Positions 1 through 8,260 of a DNA stretch of 64,000 nucleotides are shown in pieces. A model generated the notes under the pieces. That model was given only the letters and a program-made list of their open reading frames with translations. It made no database searches and was not told the origin of the DNA. This DNA comes from Verminephrobacter eiseniae EF01-2. GTDB lineage: Bacteria > Pseudomonadota > Gammaproteobacteria > Burkholderiales > Burkholderiaceae_C. The DNA is taken from the NCBI RefSeq assembly GCF_000015565.1, contig NC_008786.1, positions 868,001 through 932,000 of the forward strand, in the 5' to 3' direction. A program made the position numbers and the translations under genes. Position 1 is the stretch's first letter. Each line of letters begins with the position of its first letter.

Positions 1-639
1 TTCGATTCGGCATGGATCAGCCTTGCGATCACGCTGGCAACCCTGCTGCTCTCGTATCCGATTGCGCTGTATCTGCACCGCGCCTCGGGCGCCTGGCGCA
101 CCTTCCTGAGCGTTCTGGTGATCTCGCCGTTGCTCACTTCCGCCGTGGTGCGCACCTATGGCTGGATCGCGCTGCTGACCGATGACGGGCCGGTGCGGGC
201 CGTGATCTCGGCCCTGGGGCTGCCGGCGCCGAGCCTGATGTTCAATATCAAGGGCGTCTTCATCGGCCTGACCGAGATCCTGATGCCCTACATGATCTTG
301 TCGCTGATGGCCGGGTTCGGGCGGCTCGACCCGCGCATCGAAGAAGCGGCGCGCACGCTGGGCGCCAGCCCGGCGCGGACGTTTCGCAGCGTGATCCTGC
401 CGCTGACATTGCCGGGCATGGCGCTCGGTTGTCTGCTGTGTTTCGTGCTCGCGGTCTCGTCTTTCATCACGCCCAATCTGATGGGGGGCGGGCGGGTGTT
501 CCTGCTGGCCACGGAAATCTACGACCAGGCCATCGTGACACTGAACTGGCCGCTGGCGTCCACGCTGTCGCTGCTGGTGCTGATCGTTTTCGGCGCCGCG
601 CTGTGGGTCTATTCCGTGGTGCTCAAACAGCTCGACTGA
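1..639 (+). CDS. ABC transporter permease, PotB-like (5' end outside window)
   Basis: Inner-membrane subunit of an ABC importer of the spermidine/putrescine (PotB) type. The frame is open from the first base of the window, so the N-terminus is missing and 212 residues remain. Hydrophobic segments alternate with a cytoplasmic loop carrying the EAA motif (EEAARTLGASPARTFRSV, just after residue 110 of the visible part), which docks on the ATPase. It lies 12 bases upstream of a second permease, so the two probably form a heterodimer. The binding protein and ATPase are presumably upstream of the window. The substrate cannot be read from the sequence; polyamine or a related cation is the family default. 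Confidence 0.85.
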   Translation, partial: FDSAWISLAITLATLLLSYPIALYLHRASGAWRTFLSVLVISPLLTSAVVRTYGWIALLTDDGPVRAVISALGLPAPSLMFNIKGVFIGLTEILMPYMILSLMAGFGRLDPRIEEAARTLGASPARTFRSVILPLTLPGMALGCLLCFVLAVSSFITPNLMGGGRVFLLATEIYDQAIVTLNWPLASTLSLLVLIVFGAALWVYSVVLKQLD

Positions 640-651
640 AGGGGGCAAGGC

Positions 652-1449
652 ATGTTGGAAATCCACAAGACATCCTGGCCCATGCGCTTGCTGGTGCTGG
701 TCCTGTTCGCCTACCTGCTGGCGCCGGTGACCCTGGTCTTGCCGCTGTCGTTTTCGGGCGATCAGGTGCTGCGCTTTCCGCCGAGCTTCTGGTCGACGCG
801 CTGGTACACGGCATTGTTCGGGAACGCGCAAATGCTCAAGGCATTCTCGACCAGTCTGGTGTTGGCCACGATCGTCACCACGGTGTCTATCGTGGTTGCC
901 GCCCCGGCGGCCTGGGCGCTGGCCCGGCTCGACTTTCGCGGCAAGCAACTGCTGCTGAACCTGTTGACGGCGCCGCTGCTGCTGCCGAGCATCGTGCTGG
1001 GCCTGGCCATCCTGATCGTCTTTGCGGCCTTGGGTTTGCTGGCCACGATGCAGGGCCTGGTATTGGCCCATCTGGTGCTGACCCTGCCTTACGCGCTGCG
1101 GGTGCTGGCGGTGTCGCTGAGCACCCAGGACCGCGCCTGCGAGGAGGCCGCGCGCACCCTCGGGGCCAAGCCGATGGTGGTGTTCTTCAGGGTCACCGTG
1201 CCACTGATGCTGCCGGGCATCGTGGCCGCGGCGGCCCTGTGCTTTCTGGTGTCGTTCGATGAAGTGGTGATCAGCCTTTTTCTCACCGGCCCGCGCATCA
1301 CGACGCTGCCGGTCGCGCTCTACCACTACGTCTACAACCAGGCCGACCCGCTCGTTGCCGCCGCCTCGGTGTTGTTGATCTTGCTGACGCTGGCCGTGAT
1401 CATGATCGTCGAACGGGCGCTGGGATTGGGCCGGGCCTTTGTCCGATAG
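652..1449 (+). CDS. ABC transporter permease, PotC-like
   Basis: Second permease subunit (265 residues, normal for PotC/PotI). Several transmembrane segments can be seen, starting with one at about residues 13-33, and an EAA loop (CEEAARTLGAKPMVVFFRV) near residues 163-181. The start is the ATG at 652, preceded by a GGGGGCAAGG stretch. It follows the upstream permease by 12 bases and is the last gene of that transporter; the next gene begins about 350 bases on. With the preceding gene it would form the channel of a polyamine/opine-class importer. Substrate unknown. Confidence 0.85.
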   Translation: MLEIHKTSWPMRLLVLVLFAYLLAPVTLVLPLSFSGDQVLRFPPSFWSTRWYTALFGNAQMLKAFSTSLVLATIVTTVSIVVAAPAAWALARLDFRGKQLLLNLLTAPLLLPSIVLGLAILIVFAALGLLATMQGLVLAHLVLTLPYALRVLAVSLSTQDRACEEAARTLGAKPMVVFFRVTVPLMLPGIVAAAALCFLVSFDEVVISLFLTGPRITTLPVALYHYVYNQADPLVAAASVLLILLTLAVIMIVERALGLGRAFVR

Positions 1450-1796
1450 GCGGCGCTGCGATATGCGCAGGCCATGGTCTTGCAGCGGCAGGGGCCGCGT
1501 CCCGAGACGGCGGCACTGCGGCGATGCCGCTGCTGCCGAGCGCCAGTCCCGCACGGTCAGGGACAGGGCCTCGGGCATCGGGCCCGACGACACAGGCAAG
1601 CCGTCGCCGGGCGCGAGGGCATGCACGCCGTGCTGCGCTCGCGCTGCGCATACGCGCGGGGACATGCAGCGAACTGCGCCAGATGCAATGGCTGCCGATC
1701 GAATGGCCCGAGGGGTCGTGACGGGTTGGCACCGGGCGAGGTGCGTAAGAGGTGCGTAAGATATGAGCGCCTGTGCCTTCGACTGCGAAAGCTGCC
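1450..1796 (+). other. 347-base gap with an 11-bp tandem duplication
   Basis: I see no convincing gene here. The stretch is G+C rich and the open frames crossing it have shadow-like composition. The only structure noted is a perfect tandem duplication of GAGGTGCGTAA at 1738-1748 and 1749-1759, about 40 bases before the aldehyde dehydrogenase start. It lies in the probable 5' leader and could be an operator or a slippage product. No clear -35/-10 pair was found. Confidence 0.4.
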
Positions 1797-3332
1797 ATGT
1801 CCGCCACCCCTGCCACCCCCCTCGCGCATGATGCCGATGCGCTGCTGCAACGCCTGGGCGTGCCCCGGGCCGCTTACACCGGGGGCGACCTGCCGGTGCG
1901 CTCGCCGATCACCGGCGAAACGCTGGGCGCCGTGCCGCAGTCGACGCCGGCCCAGGTCGCCGCCGCCATCGGCCGCGCCCAAGCGGCGTTTCTGGAGTGG
2001 CGCAACCTGCCTGCGCCGCGCCGTGGCGAACTGGTGCGCCTGCTGGCGCAAGAACTGCGCGCCGCCCGGGACGAGCTCGGCGGGCTGGTGACGCTGGAGG
2101 CGGGCAAGATACCGTCCGAAGGGCAAGGCGAGGTGCAGGAGATGATCGACATCTGCGACTTTGCCGTGGGCCTGTCGCGCCAACTGTACGGCCTGACCAT
2201 CGCCACCGAGCGCCCCGGCCACCGCATGATGGAGACTTGGCATCCATTGGGGGTGTGCGGGGTGATCACGGCCTTCAACTTCCCGGTCGCCGTGTGGTCG
2301 TGGAACGCCGCGCTGGCGCTGGTGTGCGGCAACGCCGTGGTCTGGAAACCGTCGGAAAAAACCCCGCTCACGGCGCTGGCGACCCTGGCCATCGCCCGGC
2401 GCGCGCTGGAGCGCTTCGGTGCTGCGCCGGCAGGGCTGCTGGAACTGATCGTCGGCCAGCGCGCCACCGGCCAGGCGCTGGTCGACGATGCCCGCGTAGC
2501 CCTGCTCTCGGCCACCGGCTCCACCGCCATGGGCCGCGCCGTGGGGCCGCGCCTGGCGGCCCGCTTTGCGCGCGGCATTCTGGAATTGGGCGGCAACAAC
2601 GCCGCCATCGTCGCCCCCACGGCCGATCTGGACCTGGCCCTGCGCGGCATCGCCTTTGCCGCGATGGGCACCGCAGGCCAGCGTTGCACCACGCTGCGCC
2701 GCCTGTTCGTGCACGACAGTGTCTACCAGACCCTGGTGCCCCGGCTCATCGGGGTGTACGGCCGCGTGCAGGTGGGCGACCCGCGCAGCCCCGGCACGCT
2801 GGTGGGCCCGCTGATCGACCGCATGGCGTTCGATGGCATGCAACAGGCGCTGGCGCAAAGCCGCGCACTGGGCGCCACCGTGCACGGCGGCAACCGGGTC
2901 GAGGGCATTGCGGGCGACGCGGCCTACTATGTGCGCCCGGCGCTGGTCGAACTGGCCCGGCATGAAGGCCCGGCGCTGCATGAGACCTTCGCGCCCATCC
3001 TGTATGTGCTGCGCTACCGGTCGCTCGACGAAGCCATCGCGCTGAACAACGCCGTGGGCGCGGGCCTGTCGTCATCGATCTTCACCCTCGACATGCGCGA
3101 GGCCGAGCAGTTCCTGTCGGCGGCAGGCTCCGATTGCGGCATCGCCAACGTCAACATCGGCCCCAGCGGCGCCGAGATCGGTGGCGCCTTCGGTGGCGAG
3201 AAAGAAACCGGCGGTGGCCGCGAGGCCGGCGCCGACAGCTGGAGGGCCTACATGCGCCGCGCCACCAACACCATCAACTACTCCACGGCCTTGCCGCTGG
3301 CGCAGGGCGTGACTTTCGATATCGATGGCTGA
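1797..3332 (+). CDS. NAD(P)-dependent aldehyde dehydrogenase, ALDH7 / aminoadipate-semialdehyde type
   Basis: Oxidises a semialdehyde to the acid. The antiquitin/ALDH7 family acts on alpha-aminoadipate semialdehyde in lysine and pipecolate breakdown. The protein has 511 residues. The general-base Glu is at about 263 (LELGGNNAAI) and the catalytic Cys at about 297 (GQRCTT), both in ALDH7-type context; EIGGAFGGEKETGGGREAG near the C-terminus is also typical. The ATG at 1797 is preferred over an in-frame GTG at 1773. A binding-protein gene begins 40 bases after the stop, so the cluster probably imports and oxidises an amino acid or polyamine-derived compound. The exact substrate is inferred from family only. 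Confidence 0.85.
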   Translation: MSATPATPLAHDADALLQRLGVPRAAYTGGDLPVRSPITGETLGAVPQSTPAQVAAAIGRAQAAFLEWRNLPAPRRGELVRLLAQELRAARDELGGLVTLEAGKIPSEGQGEVQEMIDICDFAVGLSRQLYGLTIATERPGHRMMETWHPLGVCGVITAFNFPVAVWSWNAALALVCGNAVVWKPSEKTPLTALATLAIARRALERFGAAPAGLLELIVGQRATGQALVDDARVALLSATGSTAMGRAVGPRLAARFARGILELGGNNAAIVAPTADLDLALRGIAFAAMGTAGQRCTTLRRLFVHDSVYQTLVPRLIGVYGRVQVGDPRSPGTLVGPLIDRMAFDGMQQALAQSRALGATVHGGNRVEGIAGDAAYYVRPALVELARHEGPALHETFAPILYVLRYRSLDEAIALNNAVGAGLSSSIFTLDMREAEQFLSAAGSDCGIANVNIGPSGAEIGGAFGGEKETGGGREAGADSWRAYMRRATNTINYSTALPLAQGVTFDIDG

Positions 3333-3372
3333 CCTGCGCGCCGCTGGAAACAAGCACTCCCGGAGACGACCG

Positions 3373-4449
3373 ATGGCCTTTTCCCCGCGCCGCACCGTGA
3401 TCATCGCCACCGTTGCCGCCCTGGTGTGCACCGCTGGCGCGTGGGCCCAGCCATCCGGCGCAGCGCAGACCACGCTGGAGAAGATCGAGGCCAGCGGCAA
3501 GGCCGTTCTGGGGGTGCGCGAGTCATCGCCCCCGATGGCCTATGCGCTGGGCGCGAATGAAAAGTACCTGGTGTCGCGTCACCGATCAGATGTCGTAGGC
3601 TGCGCGCAGCCATCGGAGCGCAGCGCAAGGCGCATCGCTTGCCCATACCGAGCTGTATTGGCAAGCGATGCAACGCCGCGATGCGCTTCGATGGCCAGCG
3701 CGGACCGACAGATGATCGGTGACGCGACACGAGGCTACCATGTGGAACTGTGCGAGCGGGTGCTCCGGCAGATCGCGCCTGCGGCCAAGCTCGAATACAT
3801 GGCCGTGACGGCACAGAACACGCTGCCACTGGTGCGAAACGGCACGCTGGACATCGGCTGCGGCCCGACCACCAACAACCAGGCGCGCCAGCAGCAGGTG
3901 GCCTTTGCCGTGACCACTTACGTGAGCGAAGTGCGCATGGCGGTGCGCGCCGACTCGGGCATCGCTTCGGTCGACCAACTGGGCGGACGCACCGTGGCGG
4001 CATCGACGGGAACCACGGCGGTGCAGATGCTGCGCAAGCTCGAACGCACGCTGGGCGCCCCGATCACCGTCTTGCTGGGCAAGGACCATGCGGAGAGCTT
4101 TTTGCTGCTCGAATCCGGCCGGGTCGATGCCTTTGTGCTCGATGACAACCTGCTGGCCGGCATGATCGCGAGCGCCAAAAACCCGGGCCACTTCCGCATC
4201 GTCGGCCAGGCCCTGGGCAGCGAGCCGATTGCCTTGCTGATGCGCAAGGACGACCCGGCTTTCAAGGCCGCCGTCGATGGCGTGCTGATACGCCTGATGC
4301 AAAGCGGCGAGTTGGAAAAAATCTACGCCAAGTGGTTCGTCGCGCCGATCCCGCCAAAGAACCTGAGCCTGAACCTGCCGATGGGCAGCACGCTCAGGGC
4401 CTCGATCGCCAGCCCGAACGACAAGCCCCTGGAGACCTTTCTCAAGTGA
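3373..4449 (+). CDS. GltI-type amino acid ABC substrate-binding protein with an in-frame 54-residue insertion
   Basis: Periplasmic solute-binding protein of family 3 (glutamate/aspartate GltI-like). Start ATG 3373 has a GGAG about 8 bases upstream and gives a Sec signal peptide ending near AWAQ (about residue 26). The mature protein opens with the family pattern GVRESSPPMAYALG. Residues 66-119 are encoded by a palindromic repeat element (3568-3733). Without it the sequence would read ANEKY-LGYHVELCERV, the normal family continuation, and the length would fall from 358 to 304, normal for GltI. The insert sits in lobe 1 near the ligand-binding region, so function may be impaired, but no stop or frameshift is present. 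No permease or ATPase gene accompanies it. Confidence 0.85.
   Translation: MAFSPRRTVIIATVAALVCTAGAWAQPSGAAQTTLEKIEASGKAVLGVRESSPPMAYALGANEKYLVSRHRSDVVGCAQPSERSARRIACPYRAVLASDATPRCASMASADRQMIGDATRGYHVELCERVLRQIAPAAKLEYMAVTAQNTLPLVRNGTLDIGCGPTTNNQARQQQVAFAVTTYVSEVRMAVRADSGIASVDQLGGRTVAASTGTTAVQMLRKLERTLGAPITVLLGKDHAESFLLLESGRVDAFVLDDNLLAGMIASAKNPGHFRIVGQALGSEPIALLMRKDDPAFKAAVDGVLIRLMQSGELEKIYAKWFVAPIPPKNLSLNLPMGSTLRASIASPNDKPLETFLK
3568..3733 (+). mobile_element. In-frame palindromic MITE-like element, copy 1 (diverged)
   Basis: This 166-base interval includes remnants of the flanking CTAG target. The 160-bp core runs 3571-3730, with terminal inverted repeats beginning GTGTCGCGTCAC and ending GTGACGCGACAC. 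The flanking TA duplications seen in the other copies have decayed here to TG (3569-3570) and GA (3731-3732). The copy aligns end to end with those at 53419 and 55367. It differs by scattered substitutions plus a 1-base deletion and a 1-base insertion about 15 bases apart, which cancel. The central hairpin is longer in this copy (GCTTGCC pairs with GGCAAGC). The sense strand adds 54 codons to the host gene without a stop. Confidence 0.9.
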
Positions 4450-6140
4450 CCATCGACGCACCCCTTGCCAACCCCCGCCGCACGGGCGGCCAGATCCTGG
4501 TCGATCAGCTCGTCACCCACGGCGTCAAGCAGCTTTTTTGCGTGCCCGGTGAAAGCTACCTGGCCGTGCTCGACGCGTTGCACGATGCCTGCATTGCCGT
4601 CACCGTGTGCCGTCAGGAGGGCGGCGCCACGATGATGGCCGAGGCCCAGGGCAAGCTCACGGGCCAACCCGGCATCTGCTTCGTGACGCGCGGGCCGGGG
4701 GCGACCAATGCCTCGGCCGGGGTGCACATTGCGCAGCAGGATTCGACGCCATTGATCCTGTTCGTCGGCCAGGTGGCGCGCGGCGCGCTGGGGCGCGAGG
4801 CGTTTCAGGAACTGGACTACCGCGCCGTGTTCGGCACCATGGCCAAGTGGGTGGTGCAGATCGACGACCCGGCCCGCGTGCCCGAGTTGGTCGCGCGCGC
4901 GTTCCGCGTTGCCACCTCGGGCCGCCCCGGGCCGGTGGTGGTGGCGCTGCCCGAAGACATGCTGACCGAAGCCGCCACGGTGGCCGATGCCTTGCCCTGC
5001 CAGGTGACCGAAACCCATCCGGGCGCAGCGCAAATGGCCGAACTGGCCCAGCGCCTGCAAGCGGCCCGGCAGCCGGTGGCGCTCGTCGGCGGCAGCCGCT
5101 GGTCGGCACAGGCGGTGCGCGAATTCGCCGCGTTTGCTCAGGACTGGTCGCTGCCCGTGTACTGCTCGTTCCGGCGGCAAATGCTGTTTCCCGCCAATCA
5201 CGCCTGCTATGGCGGCGATGTGGGCCTGGGTGCGAACCCCAGGCTGCTGGCGCGCATCCGCTCGGCCGACTTGCTGCTGCTGGTGGGCGGGCGCCTGTCC
5301 GAAGTGCCGGCGCAGGGCTATGAACTGCTGGCCATCCCCAACCCCGCGCAGCCGCTGGTCCATGTGCATGCCGACGCCGGCGAGTTGGGCAAGCTCTACC
5401 ACCCCGCGCAGGCGATACACGCCACGCCGCAAGCCTTTGCCGCGGCGCTGCAGCGCCTGCGCCCCCAGGCCGGCGTGCCATGGCACGCCCATGCCCGGGC
5501 GGCCCATGCCGAGTACCTGGCCTGGAGCGACCCGGCAGCGATCCGGATTCCGGGCATGCTGCAAATGGGCCAGGTGATGCAGCACCTGCGCGCCACGCTG
5601 CCTGCCGACACCCTGCTGTGCAACGGCGCGGGCAACTTTGCCACCTGGGTGCACCGTTTCTGGCCGTTCACCAGCTACGCCAGCCAGTTGGCGCCCACCA
5701 GCGGCTCGATGGGCTATGGCCTGCCCGCCGGCGTCGGCGCCAAGCGCCTGTGGCCTGAGCGCGAGGTGCTGGTGTTTGCCGGCGACGGCGACTTTTTGAT
5801 GCACGGCCAGGAGTTCGCCACGGCCGTGCAATACGGCCTGCCGATCATCGTGCTGCTGCTGGACAACGCGATGTACGGCACCATCCGCATGCACCAGGAG
5901 CGCGAATACCCGGGCCGCATCAGCGCCACGCAATTGAAAAACCCCGATTTCAAGGCCTACGCCCAGGCCTTCGGCGGCCATGGCGAGCGCGTCGAGCGCA
6001 CCGAAGACTTCGCCCCCGCGCTGGCCCGCGCCCGCGCCAGCGGCCTGCCCAGCCTGCTGCACTGCCTGATCGACCCCGAGGCCATCACGCCCACGGGCAC
6101 CTTGCAGGGCATTCGCCAGGCGGCGCTGGCCAAGGGCTGA
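4446..6140 (+). CDS. Thiamine diphosphate-dependent enzyme, acetolactate synthase-like
   Basis: ThDP enzyme of the acetolactate synthase / 2-oxoacid decarboxylase superfamily, 564 residues. The cofactor-activating Glu is at about 58 (CRQEGGA), and the ThDP/Mg motif starts GDGDF at 446 with the matching Asn in LDNAMYGTIR. The three usual domains (PYR, central, PP) are all present. The start is GTG 4446, overlapping the stop of the binding-protein gene (GTGA), which implies translational coupling. No small regulatory subunit is nearby, so a catabolic role is likelier than branched-chain amino acid synthesis. The substrate is probably a 2-oxo acid from whatever this cluster imports; its exact reaction cannot be told. 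Confidence 0.8.
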   Translation: MTIDAPLANPRRTGGQILVDQLVTHGVKQLFCVPGESYLAVLDALHDACIAVTVCRQEGGATMMAEAQGKLTGQPGICFVTRGPGATNASAGVHIAQQDSTPLILFVGQVARGALGREAFQELDYRAVFGTMAKWVVQIDDPARVPELVARAFRVATSGRPGPVVVALPEDMLTEAATVADALPCQVTETHPGAAQMAELAQRLQAARQPVALVGGSRWSAQAVREFAAFAQDWSLPVYCSFRRQMLFPANHACYGGDVGLGANPRLLARIRSADLLLLVGGRLSEVPAQGYELLAIPNPAQPLVHVHADAGELGKLYHPAQAIHATPQAFAAALQRLRPQAGVPWHAHARAAHAEYLAWSDPAAIRIPGMLQMGQVMQHLRATLPADTLLCNGAGNFATWVHRFWPFTSYASQLAPTSGSMGYGLPAGVGAKRLWPEREVLVFAGDGDFLMHGQEFATAVQYGLPIIVLLLDNAMYGTIRMHQEREYPGRISATQLKNPDFKAYAQAFGGHGERVERTEDFAPALARARASGLPSLLHCLIDPEAITPTGTLQGIRQAALAKG

Positions 6141-6162
6141 ACCCCGGGACTGAAAAAAGAAA

Positions 6163-6189
6163 AGCGCCCGCCGCAATCGCGGGGGCGCT
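6163..6189 (-). terminator. Rho-independent terminator for the minus-strand operon
   Basis: AGCGCCC (6163-6169) pairs with GGGCGCT (6183-6189), and inner CCGC/GCGG extends the stem across one bulged base with a 4-base loop. On the minus strand the stem is followed by a T-rich run (complement of 6151-6162), the classic arrangement. It would end transcripts coming from the minus-strand ThDP gene about 300 bases away. On the plus strand no U-run follows. Confidence 0.5.
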
Positions 6190-6261
6190 CAGTGGTGCGG
6201 TGCTGCCGCCGTACTGCCAGTGTTACCGTACTGGCGCCGCAGCAGCGGCCTGAATAAAAAA

Positions 6262-6358
6262 GTTGCGAAGCCTCCTGAAACGAAAGAAGAGAGGGAGGGA
6301 GGAGAAGCGTTCCAAGAGATCAGTCGGTGCCGTGAGGCTTACCGAAAGGCTTCGCAAC
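6262..6358. repeat. 97-bp interval bounded by a perfect 12-bp inverted repeat
   Basis: GTTGCGAAGCCT at 6262-6273 is exactly complementary to AGGCTTCGCAAC at 6347-6358, enclosing 73 bases that include a purine-rich run. No transposase or other copy was seen in the window. It could be a short non-autonomous element or the stem of a structured RNA. Confidence 0.45.
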
Positions 6359-6484
6359 GAACAGGACTGTACATCAGGTAACGGCCTGATGCAAGGGGTT
6401 GAATGCGGCGAGTTTGGCAAATTTTCACAGTCGCGGCTGATTTTTTTCAAAAATCGCAAAAACACACTGCTTGCTGCGCTGCGC

Positions 6485-8179
6485 TCAACCCATCCATTGG
6501 CTCACGGGCGTTGCCGCATCCTGCAACTCCTGTGAGATGACATCGATCAGCGCCGGCCCGTCGTGCCGCAATGCGGCCTCGATGGCGCCATCGAGCTGCG
6601 CCGGGTCTTGCACGCGCCAGGCTTTGAGGCCAAAGGCTTCGGCGACGCGCGCATGGTCGGTGCGATCGAAGTCCACCGAGAAATAGCGCTCACCGTACCC
6701 GGCCTTCTGGCTGGCCTTGATCCAGCCGAACACGCAGTTCGAGAAAACCACCATCTTGACCGGAATCTTGCGCCGCACCATGGTCTCCATCTCGCCACAG
6801 GTAAAGCCGAAGCTGCCGTCGCCCATGACCGACACCACGACGCAATCGGGTCGGCCGATGGCGGCGCCGATGCCCGCCGACATTGCGAATCCGAGCGCCC
6901 CTTGCGCCCGGTTGGTGATGAATTGCCGTCCGGGTGTCGCCGCGTTGAAGTAGGCCGAAAAGTACGGGCAAGGCGTGCCGGGATCGGCGACGACGATCGC
7001 GTTGCCGGGCAGCAGGCGGTTCAGCGCATCCACCACGCGCTCGGGCTTGATGGGCCGGTCCAGCGAGGCTGCCAGCGGCTGGAAGTGTTTGTGCTTGGCC
7101 GCGCGCGCGGCTGCGGCAATGGCCGCGCCGTCCGCTCCGCTGCGCGGCCGCTGCGCCAGGCGGTCATGGACCAGCGCATTGAGCGCCCTCAAGGTCAGCC
7201 GGGCGTCCCCGACGAGCGCGACATCGGTGCGGTAGTTGGCGGCAATCGCCATCGGATCGACATCGAGATGCAGCACCGGGATTCGTCGTGACGGGTAAGT
7301 CCAGTGCTCGGTCGAGGTCGATCCGGCCCTGCAGCCGATGAGCAGCACCAGGTCGGCGTTGCCGAGAATGGCGCGCGTGGCATGGCTGCCGCCATTGGCG
7401 CCAACGACGCCGGCGTTGAGCGGGTGCGTGTCTGCCAGGCTGCCTTGTCCGCTGATCGTCGTCACCACGGGCGCGTTCAACAGCCTGGCCAAGGTGTCGA
7501 GCTCGCCGCAGGCGCCGGAGATGACCAGGCCGCCGCCGCACATGATGACGGGCGATTGCGCTGCGGTCAGCCGGGCTGCGGCAGTGTCGATCTCGGCCGG
7601 ATCGGCTGCATAGCGCATGGCCGGAAAGCGGTCATGGCCGGGCTGTGCCCAGATGTCCTGCGCGTCTGCCTCATGCTTTTGAACGTCATGGGGCAGGCAG
7701 ATATGCGCCGCTCCCGGACGCCCTGTGGTCATCGCGCGAAACGCGCTGCGCACGATGCCCGGGAGCTGATCGACGCGATCGACACGGGCGTTCCACTTCG
7801 TCAGCGGTCGATACAGCGCTTGCTGGTCGAGTTCGGTGAGCGGGTATTTGCCGCGCGATCCGACCGGGACATCGCTGGTGATGCCCAGCACGGCGATCGA
7901 GGATTCATTGGCCTCGACCAGGCCAGGCAGCAGGTAGGTGGCCCCGCCGCCGCTGGGGCCTTCGCAGACGCCGACTTTGCCGGTCACGCGGGCGTAGGCA
8001 TCGGCCATGTAGGCGGCGCTGCGCTCATCGCGCGTGAGGATGTGCTCCATGCCGTGGTCCAGCCGGGCCAAAGCGTCGTAGAAGGGCAGGCTGGTGTCGC
8101 CGCAGAGGCCGAAGATATGCTTGACGCCATTGAGTTGCAGCATGCGCACCATGGCCTCGGCGCCGTTCATCTTTGTCAT
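6485..8179 (-). CDS. Thiamine diphosphate-binding protein, acetolactate synthase-like
   Basis: ThDP enzyme of 564 residues. The catalytic Glu is about residue 52 (RDERSAAYMADAYAR), the ThDP motif GDGSF lies near 453, and a central domain (about 195-330) has a nucleotide-binding look. It is the third gene of a minus-strand unit after an amino acid-type binding protein and permease, 81 bases after the permease stop. It is clearly diverged from the other ThDP enzyme in this window, so it is not a recent duplicate. The substrate is unknown; decarboxylation or carboligation of the 2-oxo acid of the imported compound is the simplest idea. Confidence 0.8.
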   Translation of the reverse strand: MTKMNGAEAMVRMLQLNGVKHIFGLCGDTSLPFYDALARLDHGMEHILTRDERSAAYMADAYARVTGKVGVCEGPSGGGATYLLPGLVEANESSIAVLGITSDVPVGSRGKYPLTELDQQALYRPLTKWNARVDRVDQLPGIVRSAFRAMTTGRPGAAHICLPHDVQKHEADAQDIWAQPGHDRFPAMRYAADPAEIDTAAARLTAAQSPVIMCGGGLVISGACGELDTLARLLNAPVVTTISGQGSLADTHPLNAGVVGANGGSHATRAILGNADLVLLIGCRAGSTSTEHWTYPSRRIPVLHLDVDPMAIAANYRTDVALVGDARLTLRALNALVHDRLAQRPRSGADGAAIAAAARAAKHKHFQPLAASLDRPIKPERVVDALNRLLPGNAIVVADPGTPCPYFSAYFNAATPGRQFITNRAQGALGFAMSAGIGAAIGRPDCVVVSVMGDGSFGFTCGEMETMVRRKIPVKMVVFSNCVFGWIKASQKAGYGERYFSVDFDRTDHARVAEAFGLKAWRVQDPAQLDGAIEAALRHDGPALIDVISQELQDAATPVSQWMG

Positions 8180-8260
8180 GGGAAGGTTTTCTCGGTGGGG
8201 TGGGTCAGTCGGTATGCCGGTGCCACGCGGGGGGATCGGCGGGGATCGGCGCCGGGGCGT

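Larger units (their letters stand above)
6141..6484. other. Intergenic region between convergent genes, with inverted repeats and AT-rich patches
   Basis: No gene is supported. The region holds a terminator-like hairpin (6163-6189), a 12-bp perfect inverted repeat bounding 6262-6358, a purine-rich run at about 6276-6308, a small stem (CATCAGG/CCTGATG, about 6372-6391) and an A/T-rich stretch near 6439-6472 containing GATTTTT..AAAAATC. It is visibly poorer in G+C than the surrounding genes, suggesting a non-coding RNA, the remains of a mobile element, or simply unselected spacer. Confidence 0.4.

Noticed and set aside
3568..3733. The 54-residue segment as an ordinary family-specific domain
   Set aside because: The same segment is in three unrelated proteins and flanked by DNA-level terminal repeats and target duplications, so it is a mobile element and not a domain of GltI-type proteins.
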